In this document: piece after piece, positions 35,936-50,518 of the stretch
Position numbering within the stretch: the stretch's first letter is position 1
Layout: each line of letters starts with the position of its first letter
NCBI GenBank assembly: GCA_024734555.1
Contig: JANPWX010000449.1
Span: 4,404,500-4,468,499 of the forward strand
DNA length: 64,000 nucleotides
Source: Trochalopteron elliotii
Lineage: Eukaryota; Chordata; Aves; Passeriformes; Leiothrichidae
Direction: 5' to 3'
Notes under the pieces: model-generated
The model's input: the letters and a program-made list of their open reading frames with translations, nothing else
What the model was told of the DNA's origin: nothing
Databases searched by the model: none
Translations under genes and position numbers: made by a program

Positions 35936-38900
35936 ATTTTTATGAAAATAGATCTCTAGAGAAGAATATTGAAGGTGTTGCACTGACTCTATTTCAAGGT
36001 TTTATGCCTTATTTAGGAATGAATTTCAGGGAATTCTGGAGTTTGAAATCAACATTTTGAGAAGAAAAGACTCGATTCATGCCTTGAAAATTAACTCTTT
36101 TTAAGAGCCTGTAGGCCTTTTTTTGCTGTGTCCAAAAGACCATGGTTTCAATAGGACTATGCTCAAGAGCTGCACCAGGCCCTGTGTTTTGCCCAGGTCA
36201 CAAATAGTTCCCAAAACTTGTGTCTTTCCCCAGGTGCCTGAAAACATGTGCTGGCTGAGGGGAGTGGATACATCTCTGGGATTTTTGTTTTTCTCTGTAC
36301 AGAAAATGTCAAACTTCTCCTCTTTAGGTGCTGTTGCTTTAACTCACATTTTTTGGTGCTTGGTGGATTTGCAGATCTGAGGGATGGTTGCTTTGTGAAG
36401 TGAAGGCCCACACGCAATACGTGAGCTGTGGCGGGGGAGAGGAGAAGGCAGTCAGTGATGTTTGCTGCTTTCAGAGACTGTGTGGTAGAACATCTTTAAT
36501 TTCAAGGACCTCCATTCCCTGTCTCTGTACAACAGTGTCTGGCTATGGTTATTGGGAAGTGCTTTGCAGCAGAAAAACAATATGCAAGTCAGACTGATCT
36601 CAAATTACCATAGTGGCATAACAAATTAGTGGAAGATATCAAGACAGCACTGGGGAAACATGAAAAAAAAAGCTTATAAGAGATTTTATGTTGCATGTTT
36701 GCAACCACCCAACTTCCAAAGACAAATGTCATCCGTTCCAGGCAGTGGGGATAATGCCATTCCTTTGAACTGCTGTCACTGAGTGGCAGGAGGTGAAGAT
36801 TTCCACTACCACATCGACTCCTGGGCTGCAGACTGCAGGGGAAGAAGAGGAAGAAGAAACTGATAAAGTCTAAAGATGGACAGAACCTCTAAGATATTGC
36901 TAGAAATTTAAGTTATTTAGCACGAAAGGTAGAACTAATCATTTAAAATAGACCTTGTTCTCTTCAGTTTCAATGGTTTTCAATATGATAGAGGAACTGT
37001 TTGGACTGCTTCCCTATAATTATTAGTAAACATCTTATTTGCTATGTCTTTTATTAGAAGCAGAGCCTAAATACCTCAGTCTAATTATTACTCATTCATG
37101 AATGCCTGCTTCATTGTTCTAAATGAAAACATGCTCTTAAAGAGGTAATAAAATTATCATCAGAATCTATTCCAAAGAAATTTAAGAGTGGATGCTCAAA
37201 GCAGCCAACACTGAAGTCGTCTAGAGCGTGTGTGAGTATGCAAGAACTGTTATATACTGCTCAGTATACACTGCTCAACATATACTATTGCAACTATAAT
37301 TGTTATGAGTTGTATTTGACATAAGAAAATGACTTGATCTAAATGGTTTTGAACTTGCAAGGCTCATCCTCAACTGATTAAATTGCACAAATTCATAGAC
37401 AGCAGAGAAGCAGTCCTGTTCAGTGCCAGATTTGGATCACAAAACTCAGCTGTATTTCAGCTAAGTAGCACCGCAAGAAACATAGCATTAAGACACAATC
37501 ACCATGCTCAGGCACAAAGTCACTATCTGTCATGCAGACAAACTCCATTTCTCACAGCAAAACATTTACTAACTTTCTGTCTGAGGAGAAAATTGCACTG
37601 TACATTTCAAAACAGTTTTCCTAAAATGCATAAAATGAGTAATAGCCAAAACAGGCTTTTAACAGGTATAGTCATATATAGTGTCAATACGAACAAAATC
37701 AAATACGTCTCTTTTGAGTATTCATTTCCCTTCACTCTAGTTATATCCCATACTTTTAATGAATATATAATGTTAATCTATTAGCTGGCAAAATAATCCA
37801 CATTGAACTTAAACAAGATAATGCTGTCCAAGATTCCAGACTTTGTTCATAGGAAACAATGTTTCATCACAGATGCAAGACAGGCAGCTGAATATGAAAA
37901 AGCCAGCAGAGGTGCTAAGACAGACAGATGCAAGTTCTGCTCTACCTATTCAGCACTCCATAGGGAGCCACTGTAGTGAATGGAGGATGGATTGTGCTTG
38001 TGTTGTACAGAGATGTGTTTCTGAGGTCTCTCCTAACAGCAATTTTCTCATTCTTATGGATTCAGGCCCCTACAGATTTCATTTCTCCAGTTCTCTGTGT
38101 GTTAACCAGGAATGCGGGTCCATGTTTCAAAGGCAGAAAGCTCTAACAGTTTCAAGAGCATCTTGTCAGCTGGGAGATACGGCTCAAAGAACACCAGGGA
38201 AAAAAATCACCTGAGGTAAACCTAATCTTGTCAAAATCTTGTGTGGAAACACTGAAAATGCAAATGTTTCATACAGAAAAATATCTGTATGCAATATGGA
38301 TACAGCTTCTGATTAACAGTCCTAAACTAACCTAAGAAAAAGATGGTTAGTTTGGGGTTTTTTCCACAGCAGGACACTAATGATTCTGCTATCATTAACA
38401 GTTGTATTTTGCTCAGGTTCTGGCCCAACAGGACCATTTAATTCTTCTGACACATTTTCACTAACCTTATCAGAAAGTATAACGATAGGATTTTTCTTCT
38501 AGTAGAAAACTAGACCACAGGAGCAGGTCTGCATTAAATAAATATGCCTGTGATTGATGTAAAATTACCCCCTGTTCAATGTGTGTAACCCCCAAGTTAC
38601 AGTGGAAGAACAGTCAGTTTGATATCCTGCTTTTAATTCCCTGTGGTAAGCAATCCCATTACTCCCCATAGTAAGCCATACTTGACATACATAACATAAT
38701 TCTGCTCACAGTTTCAACTATTAACACTATGGTAAGGAATACTAGCAAACTATAAACATATTTGGAACATAAAAGAAAGCTTTATGATTTAAATAAGCTC
38801 CACAGTACAATTTTCATCTCAGATCATAATGATTATTTCAGCATTTACTGTGCTTGCTGAGGGTAATTTTAGGGTAGCTGATCTTTGCTGAAAGAGTATA

Positions 38901-41900
38901 TCCTTCAAATAAGAAAGGATAGATTCATGTCAGAAAAATATTATTGATTTAATGTGTTAAATACTTTTATGTATCCTGGTAGATATAATCTCATTTTTCC
39001 AAACATTTTAAAAGGTAGTCTGGTTTCTGTGTTATAATGCACTAGCTTGTCTCCCACTGGAACAGAGGATTTGTTACAGACTACTGACCTGAAAGTTAAT
39101 TCACAGTAGGAAGGAGAGCATACTAGCTGAATCCTAGGCTTCCTAAAGTATATATTTCCACTTTAAGCTGCATCTTCATTTTCTGTCCTGCATTCTGAGA
39201 AGAAAAAAAATATAAAAAAGAGCAATAATATTCCAGTGACATGTCTTTGGTTCTTCCAGGACATAATATCAATAGCATAATGTAGCCAGGTCATTTTGCT
39301 TTCTATATGGAGTACAGTGAAGGCCCTAAGGCACATCTTGGCCTTTTCCACTGTTGACTACACAAAGGCTTCCAGTTTTGATTTGCCAGTTGCTAATCTT
39401 AGCTGACTAAAACCACAGCCAAATTCTCCTGAGAAACAGTTAGATTGCATTACTCAGTACATTACTCATAGTTTATATGACATTCACTCACTACACTGAA
39501 CTGCAGCTAAGCATTGCACCTGATACATTTTAAGGGATTTAAATGATGCTGGTTGGCAGTCATGTAACTTCATCAGCTGTGACACAGCTACTATACACCT
39601 TTGTGACCTCTTGGTACTTTATAATTTTTAATGTGTTCAGAGCTAGTCAACAGAAATGCAGTAATGTCATAATGCCATCTACAGGCCCTAAACAGTCCCA
39701 GCTTCTCTTGGTGACCCTGCCTTCCATATTCCACCAGACAACTAAAAGAAAGGGTTGGTAGAAAAAGAAATCATAACAAACCCTTCCACTGAGAGTCAAA
39801 TCATAAGTAATTCAGACAAATTTCTACACTATAACTATTAATAATGAATTTTCTCACCATCCTTCTGGTAATTTCTGCCCGGAACAATGCAGAGATAGCT
39901 TTTCATGTTGTATTTATCAACTCAAGCCATGGCCTCAGTCAAGAAGTAGGACAGTGTAAAAACAAGTGAGCAGTCCTGAATGTTGCATTGAGGTTGCATT
40001 ATTTTCAGTCCTTAAAATCACTGGTAAGCTGTTGGTCTACAGTAGTTGGTATTCCTGTAATATAGATATGTCCAGCCTTTCTGATCCCCAACACCAGGCA
40101 GCAAACCCTCAAATACCCAAGGGCTACAGGATAAACATTACATATTCTAGAGAGCCTGCAGGAAGAAGAGAGCTCCAACAGTGGTTCACAAAAATTGACA
40201 ACAGCTCCCAAGGTGTCCCACTGCTTCCCCAGGTATTGCCAGTCTTAACACAGCCATTTGCTCCCTCACAATCAGAGATTCAGATTAGCCAGAAGTTCCC
40301 AAACCAGCTCAGCTTCCCTGTGAATCGTGTGGCACAATCTCACATATGGCTTGAACTTCTGAAGGTCCACACACGTCTAAAGACCCATGTTTGCCATCCT
40401 GTTAAGTTTGCCAACTGATATGATTTTGTGCAACCACAGACATGGTTAAAGTTGACCGATGTTTTTGCCTCTGCTCTGTCAGGTTAAATGGGAAACAAAT
40501 TACAACGGACCTCACCAAAATAGGCACACCAAACAAAAGTAAGGAAAAAAAATGGCCGAAGAACAGAAACCACAGCCCAAAGGGATGGGTCATCAGGCAG
40601 GAAGTAACCCAGAATACAAAGAGAAAAGCTCTGCTCTTGTAAATGTTTCTTTTCATGTTTTAGAAGTAGAGAATTGGAAATAGAGAGAAAACTTCTGGCT
40701 TTGTCTACATTTCAGCTACTTGTGTTCCCTCTCTTTGAGGATTTGTGAACAGTGAAACCAGCAACACTGTTAATGCAAAATACACAAAGGAATTCAGGAC
40801 TATAAATTTAAACAGTTCATGCATATTTTGAATCTAACACACTATTCAGTGTCTTGCTTCTTCTCTTACTGGAATAATAAAAACCTGTTACACATTCTCC
40901 TGGTAAGCAGATGTCCACCTTAGTCTGTGGGTTCCTCTCACCAGCTTCTGTTTGTCACCTCAAAAGTACTTCAGTTTTCCTCAGAGAGGCCAAGAGCCAC
41001 TGAAATTACATGAGTGTTATATTTATACATATATAAGTGCTATAATTGTATTAATGTTATATTTGTACGCATGACCACTTGGAGCAACATCTGAAAATCT
41101 TTCTTAGGTGAGTCCAAACACAGAAGGTGGAATGCCTCTTCTATTATTTGTACAGAATCATCACATCAAAGAGAGGTCTATGGACAAATAGAAATTAACG
41201 ATCAGAATTGTTGGCTCTCTTCTAATTCAAACCTCCATACTACAGGAAGAAAAATGAGCTACATCCATAAGATGAGGAAGTGTCTCAAACTTTTATGAGG
41301 CATCATTTTTTTCAGTTAATAATCTTTTCAATTCTAGGGCTTTCTGTGCTGTTTGAATAAAAGCACTTTTATTTAAAAATCATATTTTAAATGCCTTCAT
41401 AAAAAAATTAGAGAGGTGTATCAGAAGAAGAGTCAGACTAACAGCTTGACAATGGACATCACAGTAGATTTACTTTTTGCATGCATTCTTACTGCAGCCC
41501 CTGTCAGGCAGCAAAAAAAGATATGCTATCTGAAGCTCTTGTACTTCACATTTGTTGCATGCAGCTATTATTTTACTTGGCTTTGATGTTTCACACAACT
41601 TTTAGAAGCAAAGAATCTGCTTTGACAACATGACATTTCCCATATGTTCCCTTAGTTGTATGAATGAGAAAACCTTGGCTAACCCTAATTACCATTGGCA
41701 CTGTTGTTTGTAATCTTTGCACTGCTTTCTATACAAAATTGTTTTAGTAACTTAGAGTTATGAAAGGTTCTGCTTATTGTGCAGAGCACCAGGAGCACTG
41801 TGCTACTGAGGATACTTGACTTTAAATTGCAGGGGAGAGCTGGTGGCTGGGTCCCACACTGGCTACCTGTCCACCTTGTAACTAGGTGGAGGTTATGGCA

Positions 41901-42394
41901 GGTAATGGTCTGGCTGTAGGCAGACGGGGATTGCCTCCAGGTGAATTTCTCAATTCCACCTGCTTTGCTTTATGAGCTGAAGGAATTTTTCAAAAAGCTG
42001 TTCGGTCGACAGATGGAGGAGAAGAGACTTACCTGAACTGGTTCACATTTTGCCTCCAGTCACAGCAACTTCTTTTCTCTTTCGGCTAAAAAGTCATTGC
42101 CAGTGACTAAAAGGAACTTAATCTCCTACAGATCAAATGCAGTTAGTCCTAGCTTTTGTAAATGTTACCTCTCCAACTGAATGGGCAAATATCTAACCTC
42201 TCCATATAATCTAGCAGGCCAGAGAGCATGTCTGACATACTGTGTGGGAACAACCTGCTTCAGAGCAAGCCAGAAGAGAGTGTTGTGCAGAGTGCTGCTT
42301 GTCACCTCAGGTGCCTTCATCTCCCTAGATTCAGAATCTGGCATGCTTTCAGAATGCATCTCCCTCCTTTGGTTACTGGTTACTGGGAGAAACA
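35936..42394. other. AT-rich unique sequence, no gene recognised
   Basis: More than 6 kb without a recognised transposon or gene. Two longer plus-strand open frames (37383-37784, 133 codons; 39966-40418, 150 codons) have no domain, codon bias or splice support and are not called. Confidence 0.4.
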
Positions 42395-42550
42395 ATACAC
42401 CAGACGGTTGTGCTGCCTCCCAGAGAGACCTGATCAGGCTGGAGGAATGAGCAGACAGAACCTCATGAAGTCTAACTATGGAAAATGACAAGTCCTGCAC
42501 GCAGAGAGGAACAACCTTAGAAACCAACATATGCCAGGGGCAGAATGCTC
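42395..42550 (+). mobile_element. CR1 ORF2 C-terminal fragment, left arm of inverted pair
   Basis: Plus-strand CR1: ACACCAGACGGTTGTGCTGC, CAGAGAGACCTGATCAGGCTG, GAACCTCATGAAGTCTAAC and AAGTCCTGCACGCAGAGAGG, equivalent to the QRDLIRLEEW...NLMKFN segment of ORF2. It ends near GCCAGGGGCAGAATGCTC. Confidence 0.85.
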
Positions 42551-42552
42551 TT

Positions 42553-42815
42553 TCCCTTCTTTACAGCAAGGACACATTTCTGGATCATGCTGAACTTGTC
42601 CACCATGACCCCTGAGTCCTTCACTGCAGAGCTGGTTTCTAGCCAGCTGCCCCTGGCCTGTGCTGGAGCCTGGGTTTATTCCTCCCTAGGAGCAGGACTC
42701 AGTATCTCCCTGTATTGAAGTTCATGGGGTTCCTGCCAGCCCATTTATCCAGTTTCTTGATGTTCCTTTGAACGGCAGCACACCCATCTGGTGTATTAGC
42801 CAGACATAGACCCTA
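42553..42815 (-). mobile_element. CR1 ORF2 C-terminal fragment, right arm of inverted pair
   Basis: The same CR1 region in reverse: GACCCCTGAGTCCTTCACTG, CAGAGCTGGTTTCTAGCCAG, AAGTTCATGGGGTTCCTGCC, CCCATTTATCCAGTTTCTTG and CACCCATCTGGTGTATTAGC. It extends further toward the 3' side of CR1 than the left arm does. The pair can fold into a long imperfect hairpin. Confidence 0.85.
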
Positions 42816-45800
42816 CTGATAACTTTTTTTCTTTTCCTTTTTTCACTTTCCAACTTACTTTCATTTTGTTTTTTGAAAAAAAAAAAAATCAGTCTCTCCT
42901 GCTTTAAGCATTTTGGAATCAAGTTACAACTTCCATGTTCTGGCATACACTTTTTTCTTTATTGCTTTAAACCATGGATAAGATATGCGCTGTGTCCAAA
43001 TATGTTAAAGTTTGAAATTCTCCAAGATTCTGGACAAGTGCTGAATAACTAAACCTATTATTGCACATGTGGGGTTTGAGCCAAGTGTTTTATCATTAGA
43101 ATTCAGAACTGCCTCAGTAATACAAAAACAAACCCACAAAATACATGGAGAAAAAGATAAAATGAGAACAGCAACAGAAAGAGTTCATGCTGTGATTTTT
43201 TTCCCCTCTCTTGTCTTTATTCTTCAAATTTAACTTTAAAAATAGCAAATGACTGAACTGCTAAAAGAAAAATAATTCAACAATGATAAATAAAGGTCAA
43301 AAATTTAGACAAAAGCATTTCTTGATGGAATTGGTAACTCTTATCTCCTCAATATCCAATCCTTTTTCCTCATCCACTTTTTGACTACTTGTTCAGACAT
43401 CTCTCCTCAGTTGAACTTCTTTTATTATATATTATCTTTCTAAAGATTGTGTTAGCAACTTAGGCAATATCTTTTCCTAGATCTATAAAGAATGCAGGTA
43501 GAGCAAGGTCAGTGTTATAAATTTCTTCTTTCTTTCCCTGGATGTAAAGCTTGTTCAGAGAAGATCTCTCTCTTCACCCCATACTTGCACACAAAGATAT
43601 TTAACAGACCATTCATTCCATAACATTAATTTCTAATCCATGATATAATATTTTTATTAGAATGAGAGATTTGGAACATGTCCTGTGAATTTTACTTTTT
43701 CAGTCAATTGGTCATTTGGGCATCAGTTCATTCTTTTATAGATCCTTGTTTCATTGTGTAGAAAAAAATGCACTTCTTACTTCTATGTTTAGATACACCA
43801 GCATAACAACCACAGCAAATGCAGACAGGTTTCAAAGGCCTTTTGGTAACCATCTAGTACTAATAGCAAAAGTTTAGAACAAGTTAATATCTCTGACCAA
43901 AGCTGATAAACATCCTTTGGTTTATTACTCATTTGAAAGAGACTCCAAGGCATCAGCAAGGCATCTCTGCTACTAGGATCCGTACATATATTTCATGAGA
44001 GCTCCACAATCCTGCTGGCTGTGTCATTATTTTGACCAATTTTGTTTTGACCCCCTCCAATCATTTTTCTCTGAGATTCAAGTTCTCCTCTGGAGTCTCT
44101 TTCAAGTGAGTGTTTGACACTTTTATTTTCTCTTCTTTTTCAAAGTTATCTTTCATTCAGGATTAGTTAAGAAAATCTCCCTATTCTCTCATGTGTATAT
44201 GCTGCATAGTCAGAGTATTTGAGGGAGTTTCAGGTCTGAAACACATCCTTCAGCCAAATTTAACTTAGCAGGTAAAGGCCTGAAATTGTAGTCATGCCCT
44301 CTAGCTCTAGGTATAAAACTAGTCTCCTTCAAGTAGTAATTATTTGTTTTCTCCCATTTTCTATGTTCCTAAAAAAGGCTTGACTAGCATAAAGCAGCTG
44401 TGTCCCATTTAAAGGAAATAGAGCCTACTTGCAATTAGAAATATGTCCTTCTGAAAAGCAATCCTTTTGGAGTCACATTCTTCCACCACTTTTGCTATCA
44501 TACCTTGTATTAACAATTCAAGACATAGTCCCATCCCAGTATAATAGAGTTTGACATTTATTGCACTATATGGTTAAAAAAAATGAATCTGAAATTATAT
44601 TCTTTGTTTCTGGAAACTTCTAAAAACTTAAGTGTTAGCATTTTAAAAGCTTTATACTTTGCGGATAGAATTAGTTTCTTACATATGTTGTATACTGGTA
44701 AGTGTGTCCTACTATTTGTCTTTCTCCAAGTTTCCAACACACTTTTGTTCCATCCAGAGCAATGCTCCCATTTTTCTATTTAGGCTTCCAGCTTGCATGT
44801 AGAAAATTGTGTATCAACCTTGAATTTCTTTCTAACCCTATTTGTACATGGAACTTCATTTATTCCATGTATTGAACATTGCCTTGTATTATTAATCTGT
44901 ATCTGTCCTATATTTTTCTTTAGGACTGTAGAATTTTAGTGATTTTATCCACAGTAGATGGGTTCTAGAAAACTTTATTTTATTTTACACCTGTTTGCTT
45001 TCCTCTTTCTTAGAAGGTGACTCTTGACCTTGACTTAGCAGCAGCTTGGTCCCCTTTCAGCAAGTCAGAAAGGTAGTGCTCTGTAAAAGATCATTAGAAA
45101 CTGGATTCTCAGTCCCTCTTCCAGCACATGAGCACATCAGATGCAATTAAAAAAAAAAAAGATACAAGAATATGTAATGTACATATGGTACACATGGTGC
45201 AAATGGTGAATGCCTTGTCACCAGATATTACTCCTGTTAAGACTATACCTGTGCTCAGGAAGTGTTCAGACAAATGTGTTAAATATTAACCTTTTGAAGT
45301 TTCCTATACACACGTGGAAAACATGTCCAGCTCAGGAATTCCCTGAATTACAAATATCTGGGGGTAGTATCATATGTATAATGCTGGTGATAGTGTAATA
45401 GGAAGTAAACCTTTTTAAAAGCAGTTGGAGAACTTTTTCCAAATGTGACAGAGGGCTTTATATGGCACTTTTCACCTAGGAAACCAACCTGTATCACTCT
45501 CAGCATTTCATAGTTAACTCCAGAAGTATGGAAACAAGGAATATCAGGAAGAATGAGCAAAAGGAATGAAACTCCATGGTTCAGTTGTGGTTGTGGTAGC
45601 CCTAGCCCTCAGTGGAGATCTTTTTCCACCAGCACAGTGTGAGGGGATCCTCTTGACTTCTCCTCCACTGTACTCACCATTCTTCAACTCCTTTGCACAT
45701 CTTATAGAGTAAAGGTTCAGGAGGAAACAATGTCTGAAGGTTAGTAGCTGTAACACCATACTTCAGAAAAAAAGAAAATAAAAATATGCTATTGAGGTTT

Positions 45801-45929
45801 ATATCATGTCAGGTACATGAAGTCATTCATTCTATCTAGAGGCAGACCTCAGGTATATTTAATTCAAGATACTGCTCTCCAGTATGGTCCAGAAAAGAGA
45901 GATAGGTCTGAACACAGGGATACAGAACA
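42816..45929. other. AT-rich unique sequence, no gene recognised
   Basis: Contains A runs near 42877 and 45149; no other repeat or exon recognised. Confidence 0.4.
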
Positions 45930-46200
45930 TGGTCTATGTACAGCATGAAAGAACTGAATCAGTCTAGGAAAAAACAACCTTCAACTACATAAATGGTTGG
46001 CACAAAGAGGAACAAATGCTTTTTCTATACTCACAAGAGACAAGACATGAAAAAGCAAATTTATGTTGCCATGAAGCAGTTTTTTGATTACGAAGTAAGA
46101 AATCAGTTCTAAGTCTAAATGCAGTTAAATGGTTGAATCAACTACATAGGAAGGATAAGGAAGATCCATCAGAAACTTTTAATGGAAGCATGTCAAAAAT
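45930..46200 (+). mobile_element. Old CR1-like fragment
   Basis: Diverged plus-strand CR1 ORF2 end: CATGAAAGAACTGAATCAGTC, CTTCAACTACATAAATGGTTG, CTATACTCACAAGAGACAAG and, further on, GGTTGAATCAACTACATAGG followed by GATCCATCAGAAACTTTTAA. The order matches CR1, with heavy divergence. Confidence 0.6.
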
Positions 46201-49200
46201 AACACACTGCTTGTAATAGAATACTTTAAGTGACCTCTTAAGACCTCTTTTAAACCTTTTTTTTTTTCTTTTTTATTGTTCTACTATATGCTGAAGACAG
46301 TGAAGCTTTCAGATACAATGACAGGAATATTATGTAAAATAGACAAGTGGAGACTGCTTTTAAGAATATCACAGGATATTCCAAAAGACAGGATTAATCT
46401 TTGGCCACTCATATTCTGAATGTTTAAAAAAAGGATAAATTATTTTGTCATTTATCTTAAATCTTAAATGTCACAGGACTGTAGTATATATAGTTAAAGG
46501 TGAAGTTTGGATGAGATTATATTAATATTTTATTTTATAAGATGTCCACACTTGTACTTGAACAAAGACACATCATACCAGCAGTCCAACTCATGCAATA
46601 GAAGCTCAGTTCCTTATAATTTCATATTAAAGTGTAATAATAAACATCATCATCATCAGTGATTTTTGTTTTTAAATTGTTTCAAACTCTGACAGAAATA
46701 ACCACATCTAAAAATGATTTTCATATTTTAGTCCTGTTATTCCTCCAACACTTGTTTTTGTGTAACTACAGTTGGTTCCTTAGTTACTGCAACACCATCC
46801 TACAGTATCTTTTGTGGTAAAATTACTTTACAGTTTTTGCCATGAAGGAAATGTGCCTAGGCTTGAAAACCAGTGCTTCTAGAAAGCAAAACAATAATCA
46901 TCTCCTGTACTGATTTTTCAATAAGTGTAAAATTTCAAAATTTTAACTGTGTGTAGTCCAGTGTGTTTTTTCCTTTATGCTTTCCTTTTCTGATAAGGGT
47001 CTTTCCATGACTATAATCACGTAAGTTAGAAATTAATATTAAAATAAGAGTATAGCTGAAGCAGAAAGACTACCATTAAAACTAAAATATATGCTTTGGT
47101 CCAGGAAAATGCTAGCACTTCTGGTTTTATCACATATGCCACTGGAGCTCTATTGACTCACAAAGCAAGTAGCTATGCATAAATAAACTTTAAAATTTAC
47201 TGCTGTTTCACATAGCAACAATTGCAACAGAAGGGTTTAAAATATATATGTTGTATGTACCTGAATAATTTATATCTCCTAATTTAGTCTGTGTGTATAA
47301 GCAACAAAGAGAGACAAAGAACAAAGAAGGAATATTAATTTTGAACAACATAAAGATGTTGAGCCAACCAATGCAAGAGGTAGACAATTTTGACTATGTC
47401 AATGAGAGGAACCAAATTCTACTTGAATTTACACACTTTGCTCATTTCTGGAAAGAAAGCACTTGTCTTTTACTTAGAGGGAAAAAAAACTTCTTTGGTA
47501 GCTATTCATTTATCTTTAAATAATATTCATCCTTCTTTAAGAAAGAATGATCCTATGTCAGTAGTATCAACAACACCGTATGGAATGCGAAGTAAATGTT
47601 TTTTCAGTATCAGGGATAAAGAAAATATCTGTGAAGCCTAAATCTTCTCAGTAAGTGTTATGTATAAAAAGTTGTTTAGATGTAGGAAGTATTGAAGACA
47701 TGGGAGTGAGATCCAAGCATACCATGCCTTGTCAGCCTCCACTGTGCCTCCCACAGTCAATGGAAGGGTACACGCTGATCATTCTTCATCAAACTTAGCA
47801 GCTGCATGACTTTATTCTTTGAAATATTCACATTTTATAGGTGAAGGCAGCCTTTGGGTCTGCCCCTCACAGGAATATATTGAGAAATTTTACTGTGTCT
47901 GAACATGACTATGGAGGTCGAGTTTAACTGATTAACATTAATGATGACTGGCCAGATTGCCTTGCTCTGTGCCCTCCACTACTTACTATCAACTTGTTGG
48001 CTTAACATGATTAAGGTTTAATTTAATTCATGTCTAGTGGTCATGATGCCAAAAGTAATGGTATTCAGACAGAGGTACCTGAGCCCACACCATCTGCTGT
48101 CAGCTCTCTGAAGTGAGTTAGAGCTGTAAGTGACTTGGGTATTATAGCAGATATATTCTTTGGCTTTTAAAGCCACTCCATTCTAGCTCTGTGCAAACCA
48201 GGAGCAAAGACATTTACAAAAAGCCTTTATCACAAAAATCCACAGTGGGTATTTATTTCTTCTTGGGCATATCTGCTGGGGTGGAGGTTTTCACTTCCTC
48301 ATCCTTCTGAAGGCAGGCATTCACTAAATTTCACTTGACTTTATCTTCCTGAAGTTTATGTCCTTGGCTCAAGACACAAGAGCACACATTGCCTTCATCA
48401 CTTCATCCACTGAGTGATGACACTGCCTGGTCCTGTTCCACCCCATCTTATGGCACCAGGTCTGCACCATTGTTCAGACACAGGCACAGGCTCACCTTTC
48501 CACTTCAAGTTGTGTGATAACAAAGTGTGTTCATAATTAGCATGGCAGTAAGTTCATGTGTGGAATGTAGCAAAACACTTTGTGATCTTCTCAGAGTGCA
48601 AGCAAGTTGGGCATATATCCGTCAACCTAATGTTAGAGGGGTCAGTTACAGATCTGTGCACCTGTATCTCATTATACTTCTTGAGAATTAAACTTGTTTG
48701 AGAACTGTAAATCTGAAAACTGTACACAAAATGTTAGGTGTTTATCTTTTCCTCTTTCCTGTGTGTGATGCAGTATTGTCTTTAATAGTGTACTTTCAAG
48801 AAAGCAGAGTAAACATACATCAGTTATTTTCTTTAATACAAGAGGTATTGAAACCCAGGAGTGATTTTCCATGTCTAAGTGGATTACTATAGGCAGTTTG
48901 GCTGCCTCTCATTTCAAGGGCAGTATGTTAGAAGGATTCCAGGCTTTTATTGATTGTTGTTATCATAATTAGCCACTGTAAGGGAATTAAGTGGGACCAT
49001 GTCTTGTTTGGATATGTACATAAGGAAAATATAAAGACAAAACCCAACCAAAAGATCTCACAAGTCAAAGGCTGAGAGAGGATTTTGGATTGTCTTGAGC
49101 CCTTTGAGGGAAGGGAGGGAGGCAAAGGCAGAAAAGATGTTATTGTAATGGTGAGTTGGTGTCCTTGGATGTTTGTGAAAAGTGCATTGCTGGGGTTGAT

Positions 49201-50518
49201 TTAGATATGAGTGTCTATGATTGGTGTCTCAAGAGACTGCATCTATAATATAAAAAGATATATTTTAAATAATTTCATTTATATGACTGGATCATTCAGT
49301 GACACAAACAGCAGAAATAATGTTAAACATTTGGTCAGTCTCATGAAAATGTGCACTCATAAGTCTTATGCAGCTGTTTGAGTCTTTCACCAGGAGACTT
49401 CCAGTCATGTGAAAGCTGTGTGCCTTTCTAGCCAAGTACCTTCATGCTGACAGGGAGAGTTTGGAATGTTTAGACTGTGGTCATCAAGAATATTCTTGAT
49501 ATGAACCTCAAAGCAAACAAGAGATTCATTTACTGGGATTATCTGCTTATTTTTCATGATTAACAAATTTTAAGACACTATATGATGAAGGGGTTCCATC
49601 ACAACTTCTGATATTTCATTATGAGGAGGTGAAAAAAGTGAAGAATGTTACTGATCTCAAGTACTAGCTTCGAAGATACAGAGATTTTTTTCTGACCATT
49701 CATGTAAAATTTCTTTATTTTAAAATTTTTAGTTGTCTGACAGGTCCCATTATAATAGTCTGCCCCATTTTGCTTTTGTTTTTTAGGTTTGTCTTCCTTT
49801 GCATATTTGAAGCACCTTTCAAGCTTTTATAGCTTAAAGCATGCTGAACTTCAATTACATTGATTCACGTGCTGAAAATTTTCCTTCAGTAAGGACTGAA
49901 TGGTTGTATTTAAATCTGTATTTTATTGATATGGAGGATAGTAAGTACATCTACTAATTTTATATCTGTAAAAATAAATTAGCCATAGGAAGTATTGTAA
50001 TTTTTTTTGCCTTAAATCTAGCAGTGTATCCCCCCATTTCTTAACAAGAGAGGTTATAATGTAAAGAAAATAAATGGTTAATGTAATAAGCATATCCATT
50101 TGAGCCCCATGAAATCAGCATAAACCTCCTTCAGAAGTCTGAAGGAGCAATATAATATTATCTAAATAGAGTATGCCTTTTATGCCTTTCTATATTTCCA
50201 GCCTTGGCAAATATTACAAGCAAAAGTACCATGCACGTGTGGGAATGTGTGTTTGAAGACATTCATGTTCTTGTGGGCTGTTATAGCCCTCCAATTTTTA
50301 AGATGCTGCCAAAAATAAGCATAAAATGTATCAGAGAAAGCCAGTTCTATAAGGCTTTCTATGATTCTCTATCTGCCCCACATAGAGAGAGCTGGCAATT
50401 GAGCAAAGAAAAAGCATAAGGAATATTGTTCTGCAGGTGTTATTTCTGCATGCTTAGGTATATTAGAATGGTCCTTTCTTATTTTTCTTCTGTCCTGTTT
50501 TGTTTTTTTTTCCCCTAG

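Noticed and set aside
37383..37784. 133-codon plus-strand open frame
   Set aside because: AT-rich, no domain, no splice signals; plausible chance frame at this window size.
37850..38220. Possible ancient repeat with GGGAGCCACTGTAGTGAATGG text
   Set aside because: Only a short resemblance to dispersed amniote repeats; no boundaries or second copy found here.
39966..40418. 150-codon plus-strand open frame
   Set aside because: No recognised domain or conserved-looking motif; overlapping antisense frame; treated as chance.
42165..42530. 121-codon minus-strand open frame
   Set aside because: Its first part is antisense to the CR1 fragment; not an independent gene.
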